A stretch of 64,000 nucleotides of DNA from positions 61,853,850-61,917,849 of the forward strand of contig NC_087063.1 of assembly GCF_963678635.1 (NCBI RefSeq), in the 5' to 3' direction. Made by a program: the position numbers and the translations under genes. Shown here one piece after another: positions 11,112 to 22,166 of the stretch. The stretch's first letter is position 1; each line of letters opens with the position of its first letter. This DNA comes from Symsagittifera roscoffensis (Eukaryota > Xenacoelomorpha > Acoela > Convolutidae). Under the pieces are notes generated by a model. That model searched no databases. It saw nothing but the letters and a program-made list of their open reading frames with translations, and was not told where the DNA came from.

Positions 11112-12122
11112 CTAACTCCCGGGCATCAACAAGTTTTTCAGATACACGTGTATCTCTTTGATCACTGCCGGCGCATGCTCGAACGCGTCCTCACCCAAGG
11201 TGCACAGCCTTGGTGACAAGTACAACCATACGTTGTTGTGCGGCTTCGTGCGCAAAGCCATTGCCATGAGATCTTCTTCCGCTGACGTCATGTTTTTCCT
11301 GACTGTCCTTCCCTGCTCATTCTCTGCATGATCCATCTGTCTGAACAAGAGATCATCAGCCACCTGTTGTACTAACAGATGATCGTCATCTACCCCTGGT
11401 CTTAATTTCAGCAATCTGGCAAAGTTGGACAGCTCCAACCCCAGAACCTCATCTAGCACCAACCGAGTTGTGCTACAATCTTTGAGTCCCTGTATGGCAT
11501 TGGAAATGTCAGCCCAAACGGCCGGAAGCTCAGATCGGGATGGATAATAATTGTCTGGGTCTACCACTCTGTTCGGGGCAGGAATTATCACGTTGAACCG
11601 TCCCTCTGCTATCGTTGTGACCATCGTGTACACAAACTGAAGGGGTTCTGACAATGCAGCGTACCCTGGTGACAACACAAAGACCACCTTCACTACATTT
11701 TGGGTGAAACGTTGCTTTGCTGCTGTTTCTACCTCAGCCATCGCCGAGAGCAATGTCATTATCGCCTTCCATATAACCTCGTTGCTCGGGATCGACCCAT
11801 CCGTCAGACGTGTCAACAAGCCCCTGCTTTGCAGATGATCATTTGAGCCTGCAACCACTATCACCTGCGGCTCCATGCTGACCACCCTTCGTACACTTAT
11901 CATCATGCCTATTGCCTGTCCCCAGTCCAATTTAGGCGCCGTCAAGAAAATCACGTCGGGCCAAAAGAGAGAACGGGGCTTATAGAGATAATCGGAACTG
12001 GCCACAATCAGATACTTGGCAGCTTTCATATCTAAGGGATCATAAGCGGCAAACAGGCCGTCGCCTACTGGGGCCTTCAGTTTCCCATATCTCTTGTCAT
12101 CTCCATCCACCGTGGTCGTTCA
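11112..12122 (-). pseudogene. SGNH-hydrolase-like second domain, post-pol
   Basis: One open frame of 332 codons. It carries a Rossmann-like beginning (KYLIVASSDYL), a block III-like motif VIVVAGSNDHLQ and a later hydrophobic strand VVKVVFVLSPGYAAL. In SGNH hydrolases block III is GxND, so GSND fits. The block I Gly-Asp-Ser is replaced by ASSD and no clear C-terminal DxxH is seen. It may therefore be a non-catalytic relative of the domain at 12980-13440. An in-frame TGA at 12120-12122 separates it from upstream coding sequence in the same frame. The assignment is tentative. Confidence 0.45.
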
Positions 12123-12690
12123 GGGATAGTCCCTCGAATATTCGCCAGGCGTCTGACCGGGTGGTTTAGCAAACTGCCTGTACATCTTGTGATGCTTGTT
12201 ATTGGCTTGTTAACTGCCTGAAACTTGCCCTTGCGAGCAGGTGGCGTCAGTTCCCGGGCTCTCTGTCGGACGTCCGTAAGAGACCGGGTATTCAAAGGTC
12301 AAAGGTATTGTCCTGAGGCAACCCATTCAAGTCTGCGTGCCGGAGCGCAGTCGTGGAGTTGAACTGCTCCTGCTCTGCTAGCAGCCATTCCACGCCCGGT
12401 ATCCGATATAGTCGCGACACTGTGGGACTTTCTCCGCCAATCATTTTCATTGCGTCCTCCCGACACGTCAAGGTATTCATGTTCAACTTCGTTGACATGT
12501 CCGTCTTGTACTGTCCCCAATGACTAGGGTCTGATTGGTTCCAAAGCAGCACGCTGCCTGGTTCAACTCCTTCCGCTGGCACGGCGCTCTTAGACGGTCC
12601 GGCTGCTGAAGCAGGGTTTGCCATGGCCGGCGGGTCGTTCCTCGTAGACACGGAGACACGGTCTGGGAGTTATTCCTGTTCTGATCAACT
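12077..12690 (-). pseudogene. Linker region between the two SGNH-like domains, broken frames
   Basis: Protein-like sequence continues from the hydrolase frame into another frame near 12660 (segment 12292-12651). It then moves to a third frame near 12297 (12077-12295), and back to the frame of the next domain near 12230. Composition is Pro/Ala/Ser-rich at first, then mixed. No domain is recognised. Three single-base frame changes within 450 bp mark decay in this copy. Confidence 0.4.
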
Positions 12691-13748
12691 GATCTCCCGA
12701 GTCGGCTTTCAAGCGGTTGTGTTCTGGGAGGAGGAGCCGTCCCTAGCCTCTCTCTTACGTTTAAGCTCGGAGCGACGGGTGCAGCTGCAGCCGTCTCCAT
12801 CGCCAAGGGCCCTAGGCGGTTGACGAGGGATTCGGGCACGCTTGCCCTTATTCTATTTCCTCCGGTCGAGCTGGTCCAAGCCAGAGAACTGGTCGCCCTC
12901 GACTCCTGCTCCACTTCCCTCAATTGCGTCTGAAATACATCATTGACCCAGTGTCTCCCTCGTTGGGTGTTGAAATGTATTCCACCTCTGGTAAGCGCGA
13001 TGTGATCAATCATGCGCAGCATGTTTTCGAGATCCAGAAGTCGCAGCTCGCCAGGTTTGTTTCTCACCAGACTACGGATCATTTTGTTCTACCGTGTCAC
13101 GTTGCCATTCATGAAATCTGCCACTGTGGTGCCCACCATCGGTTTTTGTGGTATCGTGCACAACACTACAAGCCTGGGCCTGTACTTCTCCTTTAGTTAG
13201 TTTAAGAGGCATACCAATAGAGGCTCCCACTTGCTCTCCGGAGTCACTGGGGCTCTCGAGACGTCGTTGGTTCCCAGCATTATTACCAGTGTATCCAGGT
13301 GATCTTCGCTCTGGAATTCCATCATCTTGATGACCTGAGCCACTGAAGCTCCTCCAAAGGACAGAGTGGTAGTCTGACCATAGACGAAGATCTCATTCAG
13401 ATCCCTCACCAAACTGTCTCCTATGATCAAGTGGCGACTCCCTGGGGGAATTATCTGGTCGCTCGTAGCGGGGTTCCAGTTCATGTCATTCAGGCAGGCT
13501 CGAGGATGCTCCGCGGCCACTTGCGTGAACTGGTGACGTGCCATCAGATTCTTCCTAATGTCTACCACGCGGGACTTTTGAAAGGTTCCGCCATGCGCAG
13601 TCCCCGAGGACGCTACCGTGCGGGGTGCTCGCTCCGAACTATTGGATGAGTGATCACGACGTTGGGAACGGACGATCCTACCCAATTTCCGCCCAGTGGT
13701 TCTGTTGATCTCATCCATTGTTGCTCTGGCCACTTGGTTGAATAATTC
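12483..13748 (-). pseudogene. SGNH/GDSL-type hydrolase domain, post-pol, inactivated
   Basis: In one frame the classical SGNH blocks appear in order. Block I is HLIIGDSLVRDL (about 13440), with the nucleophile Ser after Gly-Asp. A block II-like Gly is in LSFGGASVAQV. Block III is VIMLGTNDVSRA (about 13270). Block V is TRGGIHFNTQRG (about 12985), with the His. The family would have Asp three residues before that His; here the codon at 12984-12986 is GGT (Gly). Stops TAA (13197-13199) and TAG (13089-13091) interrupt the frame. Family members are esterases or lipases. Esterase domains are known in ORF1 of CR1-like LINEs, but here one lies after pol in a Gypsy element. Its substrate and role are unknown. 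Confidence 0.75.
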
Positions 13749-14597
13749 TTAGAACTGAGGAGCGAGATAGGTGTCAGAAGGGTCTGGTACCGTGTTCCTC
13801 TGACTAGAAGCAGACTGTTGTGTCTGCTGAGGAGCCTCGGGCCCTCTCGATGCACACAGCTCCTGTACTCTTGTCTTGGGGCGTGTGTCGCTGGATCCCT
13901 CCGAGGATTTCATTGTCGCCAGAACTTCCTGTGACACTTGGCTCACCTTTGCCATATACAGCTCCTTCAGGTGCTTTATTTCATCCTCCTTGTAGGCTAC
14001 CTGTAGATCTTCGTATTTCTTTTTCCATTCGTCTCTTTCTCGAGCTATCGCCCTATACTCCTGAAGTTTGGCACACAGCTCGCTCTGGTCTCTCTCCTTC
14101 TTCTCCAACGTCTCAATCGTCTCCGACGTCTGGATCTCTATTTCACTCACCCTCACTCTCTTCGGAGGAGGAGCAGCTGTTGGAGAGTCGACCGAATGTG
14201 ACGGGCCTGGCCCATCACGTTGTCTTTTCGCTCCAATGAGCGGCTGCGCAGGTGGGACCGGTAAGGGCATCTCACCTAGCCGGTGGTCCCTCTGTTGGCC
14301 TAGTCCTGGCTCAAGAGCCAGGTCGTGGCCAGACATTTCTCCACGCCGCCATCTCATCAGTCGGCTTCGACCTCTCTCGGCGGTCCCGGACTCACCGAAG
14401 GCCAACATCAACACGACTTCTGTAGGGCGATTCCCTCGACCCTCTCATCCTAATGCATTGAGGAGCGCGACCACAAACATCGCCAGCCCCGGGTCTTCTC
14501 GTGTAAAATCACAATCGATCAGCCGCTGATAGATCTCGTCTAGAGTCGCTCCTAGACTCGCTGAGAGGAATTCCATAAGTTCGTTCGTGTCACCCAT
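13749..14597 (-). pseudogene. Post-pol ORF N-terminal region with coiled coil
   Basis: An ATG at 14597 opens a frame that continues in register to the hydrolase, broken by TGA at 14445-14447 and TAA at 13749-13751. The first 49 codons are helical (MGDTNELMEFLSASLG...). A Pro-rich, basic part follows (PPPKRVRV, a possible nuclear localisation signal), then a Lys/Glu heptad-like stretch from about 14150 to 13930 that suggests a coiled coil. The ATG is preceded by about 195 bp without coding potential and a splice-acceptor-like site (14689). That suggests this ORF, with all downstream domains, is expressed separately from pol. Confidence 0.6.
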
Positions 14598-14792
14598 TTC
14601 TTGTCACGTTGATTCTTGTTATCGTGTAGTTTCTTCCTGTCTCGTTTGATTCAATGAATTCAATAAACAATTTCTGATCAATCATGATCTAAAAAACGAG
14701 TCGCGACTTGAAACCATCATTTTTGGATTAAACATCATTCAACTCTTTAAAACTCTTCATTGAAATTCTCTTGTCAATTCTGATTTAAAAAT
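14598..14792 (-). promoter_or_regulatory. Spacer before the post-pol ORF with candidate splice acceptor
   Basis: AT-rich non-coding gap between pol and the next ORF. On the minus strand it holds TCGTTTTTTAG followed by ATCATG, with AG at 14690-14689. This would be a good 3' splice site about 90 nt before the ATG at 14597, allowing a spliced subgenomic mRNA as for env genes in other Gypsy elements. This is inference only. Confidence 0.35.
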
Positions 14793-15095
14793 TTAGCACC
14801 AAGGTGGATCGTCCACCTGTATCTGTGTCAGGGTAGCACAAATGAGCGCTGTCACCTTGATGTTCTTATACTCTCTTTTGAAGTCAGCCGCTAGCGCTGT
14901 TTTGAAGCTTACATCCGCGGTTATCGCTATAGCGCACGTGCGTTCCGTGAGTATGAAATCGATGTCCGTTATGACTATATTGTTTGAATAATGGTTCGGT
15001 AGGTCAAAATACGATTCAAAAATTTGTCCAAAAGGTGGTGTTTTAGCATTCTCGCCCTCTGTCTTTAGTTCTCCGGTTTCTCTTGCCGATTTCAA
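14793..15095 (-). CDS. 100-codon ORF overlapping the end of pol
   Basis: Overlaps the last 50 bases of the pol frame in another register. Sequence after the overlap looks protein-like (IVITDIDFILTERTCAIAI, then VTALICATLTQIQVDD). It may be the true C-terminus of pol displaced by a frameshift in this copy. No family is recognised and it could be chance. Confidence 0.35.
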   Translation of the reverse strand: MKSARETGELKTEGENAKTPPFGQIFESYFDLPNHYSNNIVITDIDFILTERTCAIAITADVSFKTALAADFKREYKNIKVTALICATLTQIQVDDPPWC

Positions 15096-16470
15096 TTTTT
15101 TTATTTATTATCAGATTTTTGGTGTGGGTGAGTCCTACCCCCACTCCCCGGACAAAAATATCCATCGACGTCCCCGTCGATCGCCCAAAGACTAGGAGAT
15201 CGAGGTTGGATTGTGGAACACGTAGAGGACCATCTGGGGCGACCCAGTTGGACTCGGTATTGTCACGACTCATGTATTTGATGCCGTCTTTATCGACGTC
15301 CTGAATCGTCAGGATCGTCTCTTTTGGATCTGTCGGCAGGTCATGGAGCCATTCGAGCACGCGCAAGTTCGTTAGTTCTTGCTCATGAGTCTGTTCCGCT
15401 TCTGGTTCGAACTCCACTTCCAGTTCTGATCGATCTTCGATCCAATCCTGATCCATATCATTCACCAAGTCGATTTCTTCTAGCGCCGCCACTTCGTCCA
15501 GTCCCACTAGCGAGTCCATGACATCACTTACAACTATCCTGTCTACAACGAAATCCTCGCCGTACGGATTGTATTTCTTCTTGTTTTTTCCTCTCTTGCT
15601 CTGGCGTGTTTCCATGGTGAGAGGAAAGTCAGGCTGTATTCCTTTGTCAATTTCGATTTGTTCCGGGCAGTCCCAGTCTTCCTCGGCATAAGGTAGAGTT
15701 TCATTGTCCACCTCTACTCGCTCGGTCAACTCCAGATCCAGTGGTAGGTCGCAATCGTCCACCACCTCATTCCCGTCGTTTTTATCGCGAGTACCCCTTT
15801 CATTCACTTCACAAGCAGGATCCACTATCAAATAGTCTCCCACTTGCATGTCCGCTGGGATGCACCAGTCCTCTGACGAGGCATTGTGTGGTTTAATATT
15901 TACGTAATGAGCTGCTCTTCCAGTGCTCAGTCGATAAAAACGACCTCCTTGGTGCACCTCTGTTATCTGAAATGGACCACGCCATTTCTTTAATAATTTC
16001 TTAGTTCCTTTTGGTGGAACCACTTCCTGGAACACCCAGACGTAGTCGCCAACTGAGTAGGCTTTCGCATCGGCTGTCCTTTTATCAAACCTCCTTTTTT
16101 GTCTAATTCGCGCCTGTTGCGTGTTCCTCCTGCATAAGTCATTGAGGTCCTGCTGTCTTCTAATAACATCCCGCACGTACGTTTGCGGTGCTGTTCTCTT
16201 CCCCTCATATTCAGGGTAGAAAAACTTCAACGGGAGCGCTTTTTCGTGACCCGTTAGCATCATGTGCGGACTTATTCCCGTGGTGGAATTCTCCGTGCTG
16301 TTATAAGCACCCATCACTTGCGGCAAGTGCTTGTCCCAGTGATCCATGTAACGCGAGCAATAGACTCTCAGCATGGATACCAGTGTGCGATTTTGCCTCT
16401 CGACTAGGCCATTCGTTTGCGGGTGATAAGTGGTCGAGTGGGCCTGCTCTACCTGCGACCTTTTCATTAA
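15043..16470 (-). pseudogene. Integrase core end, C-terminal domain and pol tail
   Basis: The same frame as the upstream integrase segment, separated only by TAG at 16471-16473. It begins just before the catalytic glutamate motif (TTYHPQTNGLVERQNRTL, E of the D,D,E triad). The helix-rich region and the SH3-like C-terminal domain with the usual VGDYVWV and KKWRGPFQITEV strands follow. About 250 acidic residues come next, unusually long for a Gypsy integrase tail. The last codons read into a different frame at 15095-14793. Confidence 0.8.
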
Positions 16471-18225
16471 CTACTTCGTGAGATCACCCACGAATGCTTT
16501 GCCATTATCCGATTGGAACGTGATGGGGCAGCCATGCCTCGCTATCCATACATTTATCAAATGATCGCATGTTTCTTCCGGCGATGCTGTCATGCAGGGT
16601 TCTGCCTCCGCATACTTCGTAAAATGGTCAATCATTACCAGCACCTGATTATAGCCCGTTGCTGTCATGCAGATTTTCTGATGATCAATTTGCACCACTT
16701 CGTTGAAACCCGACGACTCTATTGACTGTAGGGGGAACCTTAGTTTCCTGGGATCCTTCGCCTGCTGACATGACAGGCATGCGGCGATCCACTTCTCACA
16801 AGCCTTCTTCAATCCCGGCCTTTCGAATCGTTTCTGTATCCTGTTGTACACTTTGTCCACGCCTTGATGGCCCATCTGATCATGTGAGCGAAAGAGCAAT
16901 TCGGTCTGGTACAACTGTGGTAACACTTTTGAATTGTATTTATAAAGGACCTTGTCCTCCTCTTTACGTTTACAGGCTACGCTTCCGTCCTTGTTCAAGT
17001 ACAACAAGTCGTTTCTCTTCAGGTAGAATTGCTTCAAGATCTTGTAGCTGTCTTCTTCCAAGTCTCCCTTGTCAGGTGCTCCATTCTCGATCCATCTCTT
17101 CAGACTGCTCGTCATTCTATCATTTCGTTGAGCGCTTAGGAGATCCAACAGCCTGTACCTGGCTTTCAAATACGTCTTTACCACGTTCATTTGCCCACTC
17201 ATTATCTCCGGAGCATGAGCATCGTCCATCAACTTGACACACCATATCTTTTTCAAAGGCGTCGCTTCCTGCACAGATGGTTCCAGATTGGTACGGACGA
17301 CCGTACCATGTGGCAGCAATCTGGTTGGGCGTTTCGAAACTGCTATCAGCTCGAGCTCGTCTGCGGCCTTATCTACCACAGTGCCCTCTTCATCTGAGGT
17401 GTATCTGTCCCTGTCTGGATCCTTATGCGTTTCTCGGTCCAGCCCGCGCTGCTTCCAGTCTACCAACAAGGAGTGGATTGCGATCTCTGACATATCGGAA
17501 TTGGAAGTTGTTTCAGATGTGTTGTCCCAGGACTGGGGCCTCGAGTCAACACTTGAGCCGACTGATTCCCCAATATCATATTCCAAGTTGTCTGAGATGT
17601 TTCTCGACTCCCCGGACAAAACTCTGTCCATTGGTCGCTTTGAATCCGTCTCCCCGGACAAAATTCTGCCCTTAGGTGGTCTCGTCAACCTCTCCCCGGA
17701 CAAGTCGTCCTGCACGGGCTCAAAGGTGTCTGACTCCTCAGACAAGTCGTCCTTGACGAGCTCGAAGGTATCAGACTCCCCGGACGTTGTCTCGTCCCCG
17801 GACGAACAATCTGGGCTCGGCTCGTATTCTTCTTTTGCATCCGTGAAATGCACTCTCCTCGCGAAGCTAGATTTCGACTTGATCCTGACTCCCTCAGTGG
17901 CTTGGGTCTGATTCAGTGTCCCATATTCAGTGAACGAAGTTCTCAACAAGACCTCCTTCGGCATCGAGCTCACCAGCTGGTTGACTATCGACCTGCAATC
18001 CCGTTCAACGCGTCGGCTGCGAATGGACACTGGCCTCTTCTCTGTTCTCTCGGTGACAGTCAACCGCTGCATGGTCTCCATCCACTCACGATCATGCCTA
18101 TCCACTTCCCTGTCCAACAAGTCACGGAGCTTTCCCATGACGTCCGGCGCCACGTTCACCGTCCTGTTCAATAGAGCCATGCTGTTTATATCCAGCCTGG
18201 TAAGTTCTTGCTGTACCAAATTGGA
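16471..18225 (-). pseudogene. RNase H-integrase spacer plus integrase N-terminal and core start
   Basis: From the TGA that ends the RNase H segment, the frame continues through a long (about 300 residue) hydrophilic spacer with 14-residue repeats. It then reaches the integrase zinc-binding domain (HDQMGHQG... CLSCQQAK, HHCC pattern) and the first two catalytic aspartates (VVQIDHQK and FQSDNGKAF). TAG at 16471-16473 cuts the domain between the second Asp and the Glu. The product would insert element DNA into host chromosomes. Spacers of this size between RNase H and integrase are not usual in Ty3/Gypsy pol proteins. Confidence 0.85.
17608..17817 (-). repeat. Coding minisatellite, five 42-bp units
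   Basis: The motif ctccccggac (once ctcctcagac) starts at 17608, 17650, 17692, 17734 and 17776, an exact 42-bp period. It encodes 14-residue repeats around (L/T)SGE(S/T), acidic and probably disordered. The same gtccggggag string occurs near the end of pol (15138) and beside the 3' LTR (5055). Confidence 0.85.
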
Positions 18226-19614
18226 TCAGACTAGCAGATCCAACGGAACGGGCTCGCCTCTGGCTAAAAGCTTTATCTCCGCGGCCGTTTCCACTGGAAG
18301 GTCAGGGTGTCCGGGTATAGGATGCCCTGACGTGTCTAACCACCTAGTAAGTGGCAGTTTGTCGTAGGTTTCCTTGTCCAGAAACGAAAACCCGTCTTTG
18401 ATTTCTGATTGGTTAGCCTGCTTCTCCTCGAGGCGCTCATAAAATTCTGTCTTTTTACTGAGGCTATCTGCGTTCTGGTGCTTGTCACGGGTACGGTGCT
18501 CTATGATCATGTGGTATCCATCCAGGCGCACAATCCAACGACCAATATAACTTTGGTCCATCGAATAGGTTTTCAGCCAGGCAAGGGCACGATTATCCAC
18601 ACGTAACTTGAAGGGAGCACTCCCCAAGTAGGCCCTGTATTTTTCCACGAAAGTGATCACCGCAAATATCTCCGCTTTTGGCGCGCCGTACTTCATCCCA
18701 GTATCACTCAGGACTTTACATCCGTAGGCTATCGGACAAAGAACCGTTCTCCCGTTCCACTCCTGCTCCTGGTGAAGTATGCCCGATATCGCAACCACTG
18801 ATGCATCCGTGTCCAGCACGAACATACCCTTCTCTGTTGGCATGACGAGGACCGGGGCCTCGCAAAGTTCACGTTTGATGTTCTCAAATGAAACTTGTGC
18901 CTCATCAGTCCAAGTGAAATTTTTGCCCTTGTTTCTCATCAACCGCTGCATGGGGTATATTTTGTCAGCATACCCCTTGATGAACTCTCGATAATAATTA
19001 GCGAATCCCAAAAAACTCATCAGCTGTGTATCTGTTTTAGGTGCCTTCCAGGTCAGCACCGCTTCAACCGCTTCAGGATCTGGTCTCACTCCATGTTTGT
19101 CCACCAGGCAACCCAGATACTTTATGGAATCTCTGAGGATTTCACACTTAGAGGGTTTAAATTTCAGACCCGCCTGCTTCATGCAAGAAAACACCTCCTC
19201 CAACCTCTCTATGTGGTCTTCTAAGGTTGGTGTTGCAATCACGACATCATCGACATAACAAATGATGAGTTTCCCGTATTTCTTTGTGACGCTCGTGAGT
19301 GCCTGGGCCATCAGTCGCTGGAATGTGGCCGTTTCGTTGCACAATCCGAACGGCATCCTCTTCCACTGGAACAATCCCAGCTCGCACGCGAAGCCTGTTT
19401 TTTCTCGATCTTGTTTTCTGAGTGGCACTTGCCAGAACGCAGAGCCCAAATCCAACGTCGTGAAAAACTTCGCGTCTCCCAGCTTGGATAGGCTCTCATC
19501 GATTCGGGGAATCGGGTATGCGTCCTTTTTAGTCACTGCATTCAGATAACGGAAATCACAACAAAATCTGAGTTGACCCCTTTCTTTTTCGACATGACCA
19601 CGCCACAAGCCCAC
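18226..19614 (-). pseudogene. Reverse transcriptase and RNase H of the giant element
   Basis: A 462-codon frame. RT fingers/palm have FCCDFRYLNAVTKKDAYP and the FTTLDLGSAFWQV motif with the first catalytic Asp. Next come FGLCNETATFQRLM and the active site YVDDVVIA. The thumb/connection has FLGFANYYREFIKGYA. RNase H follows with FVLDTDAS, an AEIFAV glutamate, LRVDNRALAWL and NADSLSKK, so its acidic residues are all present. It ends at TGA 18226-18228, after which the same frame continues into the integrase part. The N-terminal RT residues are in another frame (19542-20108), one base out of register. Confidence 0.92.
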
Positions 19615-20108
19615 GGGGACTTCGACGGCTCGATCATGTCGTACTCCATTAACATCTCGATTTCCTTCCTACATGCATCTGACTTGTGAGGGGTCATTCT
19701 TCTCGCCCCTTCCCTATGAGGTACCGAGCCCTCTTCTATCTCAATCTCGTGCTCTACAAAATTACAGCAACCTATGTCGGCCTTACGTTTCGAAAAAACG
19801 TCTGCGTTCCGACTTAGCACCGCTCTGAGCGAATCTAAATCCTTGTCTGATATTTTACCCTTCAAATGTTCTATCTCCGGTAGGACTGGTTTATTCGCTG
19901 ATAATTCTGTTTCTGTCGGCCTCTCAGGAAAGTTGGAACAACTAGACAGCCCATCATCTGTTTCCGACTTCATTGAAAACAATTTCCTAGAAGATTTCAA
20001 TTCATTCACTCTCCTCATTATACATTCTTGGTTCGCATGCAATGGACATTTAGTTACATCAAACTTTTTCAAGTTCTCCACACTCTGAAAGTCTGTGTTC
20101 AGAGGCAA
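19542..20108 (-). pseudogene. Protease-RT linker and RT N-terminus, frameshifted
   Basis: Carries the linker and the RT start: VEHEIEIEEGSVPHREGARR, then ACRKEIEMLMEYDMIEPSKS and PWACGVVMSKKKG, the usual beginning of Gypsy RTs. After KKKG the homology jumps to the frame of 18226-19614. The break lies in a run of four G (CCCC on the plus strand, 19577-19580), consistent with loss of one base. The upstream junction with the protease frame near 20080 is a second frame change. Confidence 0.85.
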
Positions 20109-20781
20109 AGCCTAGCCAAGTTTCTTTCTCCTCCTTATTGTCACTGTATTTGCTTCTGTGTTCAATAGCACACTCACACACAGTCCGCTCTGAGTGAGTG
20201 AGAAATCTTCTTCCTAAAATAGCCGAGCTTTTACTGTTTGAATTTGGTACCAGACACACCTGTCTGTCATTGCTGAGTTCATTCAAGTTCCTCAATCTAA
20301 ACGTCGCTACTACGGCTTGGTTCGGTTTTAATCTAACTTTACGATCCAGAAAAATCGGCACCTTGGCCTGGTTAATTAAGATCTTATTAAGGGGTTTCTT
20401 TTCATACTTTCTCTCAGGATCCTTGATCCTAATCAACCCGTCATTAAGATCGATCGTGACATCAAAGTTGCGTACGAAATCCCTCCCTAAGATGAATTGA
20501 TCGGATTCGTCCAAATTCTCCACTACTAGGAAGCTCATCCAGAGATGTCTTCCTCCGAGCTGCAGTGAAATGATCGGGGTTCGTCCAGTCACATAGATCG
20601 CTCCCTGATTGGCAGCTGCCAACCTAATGTTTGTCGGTATGAGATCCGACCTCTCGAAACCCATGTCGGTCCAAGTTTTGACTGGCATGACACTAACCAC
20701 TGCTCCCGTGAATAGCAGTCCCTTTACTGAAAGTTGTCTGCCTTGCACGTCCAGCAGTGTGCGGCCAGATCGGCCTCGCAA
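20059..20781 (-). pseudogene. Retropepsin-like aspartic protease with lost catalytic Asp
   Basis: Begins with a retropepsin fold: LSVKGLLFTGAVVSVMP corresponds to the flap-preceding (D)TGA(x)xS motif. The codon at 20710-20712 is TTC (Phe) where Asp is expected. The later hydrophobic motif FILGRDFVRNFDVTIDL matches the ILGxD end of the domain. A hydrophilic linker to RT follows. Retropepsins cut the Gag-Pol precursor; with Phe at the active site this copy should be inactive. The junction with gag needs a frame change near 20750-20780. This could be a programmed shift, but the copy has so many indels that decay is at least as likely. Confidence 0.8.
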
Positions 20782-22166
20782 CCTATGTGCACCGCATCTT
20801 GTTCGAGCATGGCGTTGTGTCCGATTCGTCTAACCTTCAGTTCCTCTTGACCAAGGTATATCCGGCCAATCTGATCGTTCGCATCAGTTATGTGAGCTTT
20901 TGTGTAGATATTGATGCCATCCACATTCATTAGAATCGGGTATGGGCCATGGAAATCGATGTAATGTCCATCCACTTTCATCAGCCTCGGACCTCCTGTT
21001 GTGAGCAGCGCTCGCACTGCCCTGGAGTCCAGTTTGGGATTTTTCTTCTTCAGGTAGTCTGCATAAATGTCCAGGTGGACTAGTGTAATCTCGGATGGTT
21101 CACTCAAGTTCTTGACCACCTGGTGCCCTGCGACTGAGATAATGGACATTATTTTTGTCCCCTGCTTCGTCATGCCGAAAGTTCTCCCAGATATAACGTT
21201 CAGTTTTAGTCCCTGTTTCCTGGGTTCCTCTTTGTCTTCTATTTTCGTCGTTTCACCCAGAATATTAAAACTTTCCCGAAGATCTTTGCTCTCCAGCTCC
21301 GACCTTACCCACTGCTCCACTTCTTTCGTGGCTAGCTCCTGTTTGACATTCTGCAACGCTGTCCTTGCCGCCAGACCGTAATCCACCTTGAGTGGGCTAG
21401 CCGACTCTGCCTCCAGGTTCGAGGCTACCACCTCGTCAGGCAGTGTCTTTACCTTCTTAGTCGTAAAGGTGCTCGGTGTCGTCTCCTTTCTCCGAGACTC
21501 GGCCTCATTCATCAGACGTGCTCGACTGGCCTTGACACCCGAAAGCGCCTCTTCGTGGCGGGGATGTTTCGCGTCCGCCACTGCATCCCAAAATGGAGTG
21601 CAATCCGATTTGAAGTGTCCCTCCAAATTACAGAAGAAACACCTCGGACCATATTTCATGATGAGCCCTCTGACGTACTCTTCGTGATCCTCGTCGGTCG
21701 CGTCGACGTCCTCGAGAAAGTAGTCTATTGCTTTCATGTTCTGTTTGTATGCAGAACACGCGGAAACGTGATGGTCCATCGAACCACAATTCGCACACGA
21801 CCTCCTCTTATCCATGTCATCGCGAGGTTTGTACCAACTGGAGTTCGCACCAGTGTTTGTCCCGCTATAGTTACCATAATTGCTGTAACGGTTTTGCGCC
21901 CTCGGTTTTATGAGTAAATACTCGCGTGACTTCATACGCAAATCATCGGGCGTGGGTACCTGGTCAAGTGACAGGGTGAAGTGCGTGGCCAACATCGTCT
22001 TCAACTCCTCACTCCTTACTCCGTCCATGAACTTCGAAGCAATCGCCAAGTTTCGCTCGGATTTTCTCTCATCGGGATTGCTTCTCCTCCTAAGCAATTC
22101 AAGGTCGTCCAAAAATTTGTCTATGGATTCGTCATCTCTTTGACGCCTCTTTTCGAACTTCACCAT
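20724..22166 (-). pseudogene. Gag capsid C-terminal part and nucleocapsid, two zinc knuckles
   Basis: A 480-codon frame. The first 100 residues finish a retrotransposon-gag capsid domain (DDESIDKFLDDLELLRRR, MDGVRSEELKTML). Two CX2CX4HX4C knuckles follow, CANCGSMDHHVSAC and CFFCNLEGHFKSDC, which bind the RNA genome. A long charged linker leads to the protease. Two knuckles separated by about 50 residues is a distinctive layout. The upstream capsid half is in another frame (22160-22576). Confidence 0.88.

Noticed and set aside
20724-20781. Programmed gag-pro frameshift
   Set aside because: A frame change does occur here, but the copy has many indels at non-programmed places, so it cannot be distinguished from decay.
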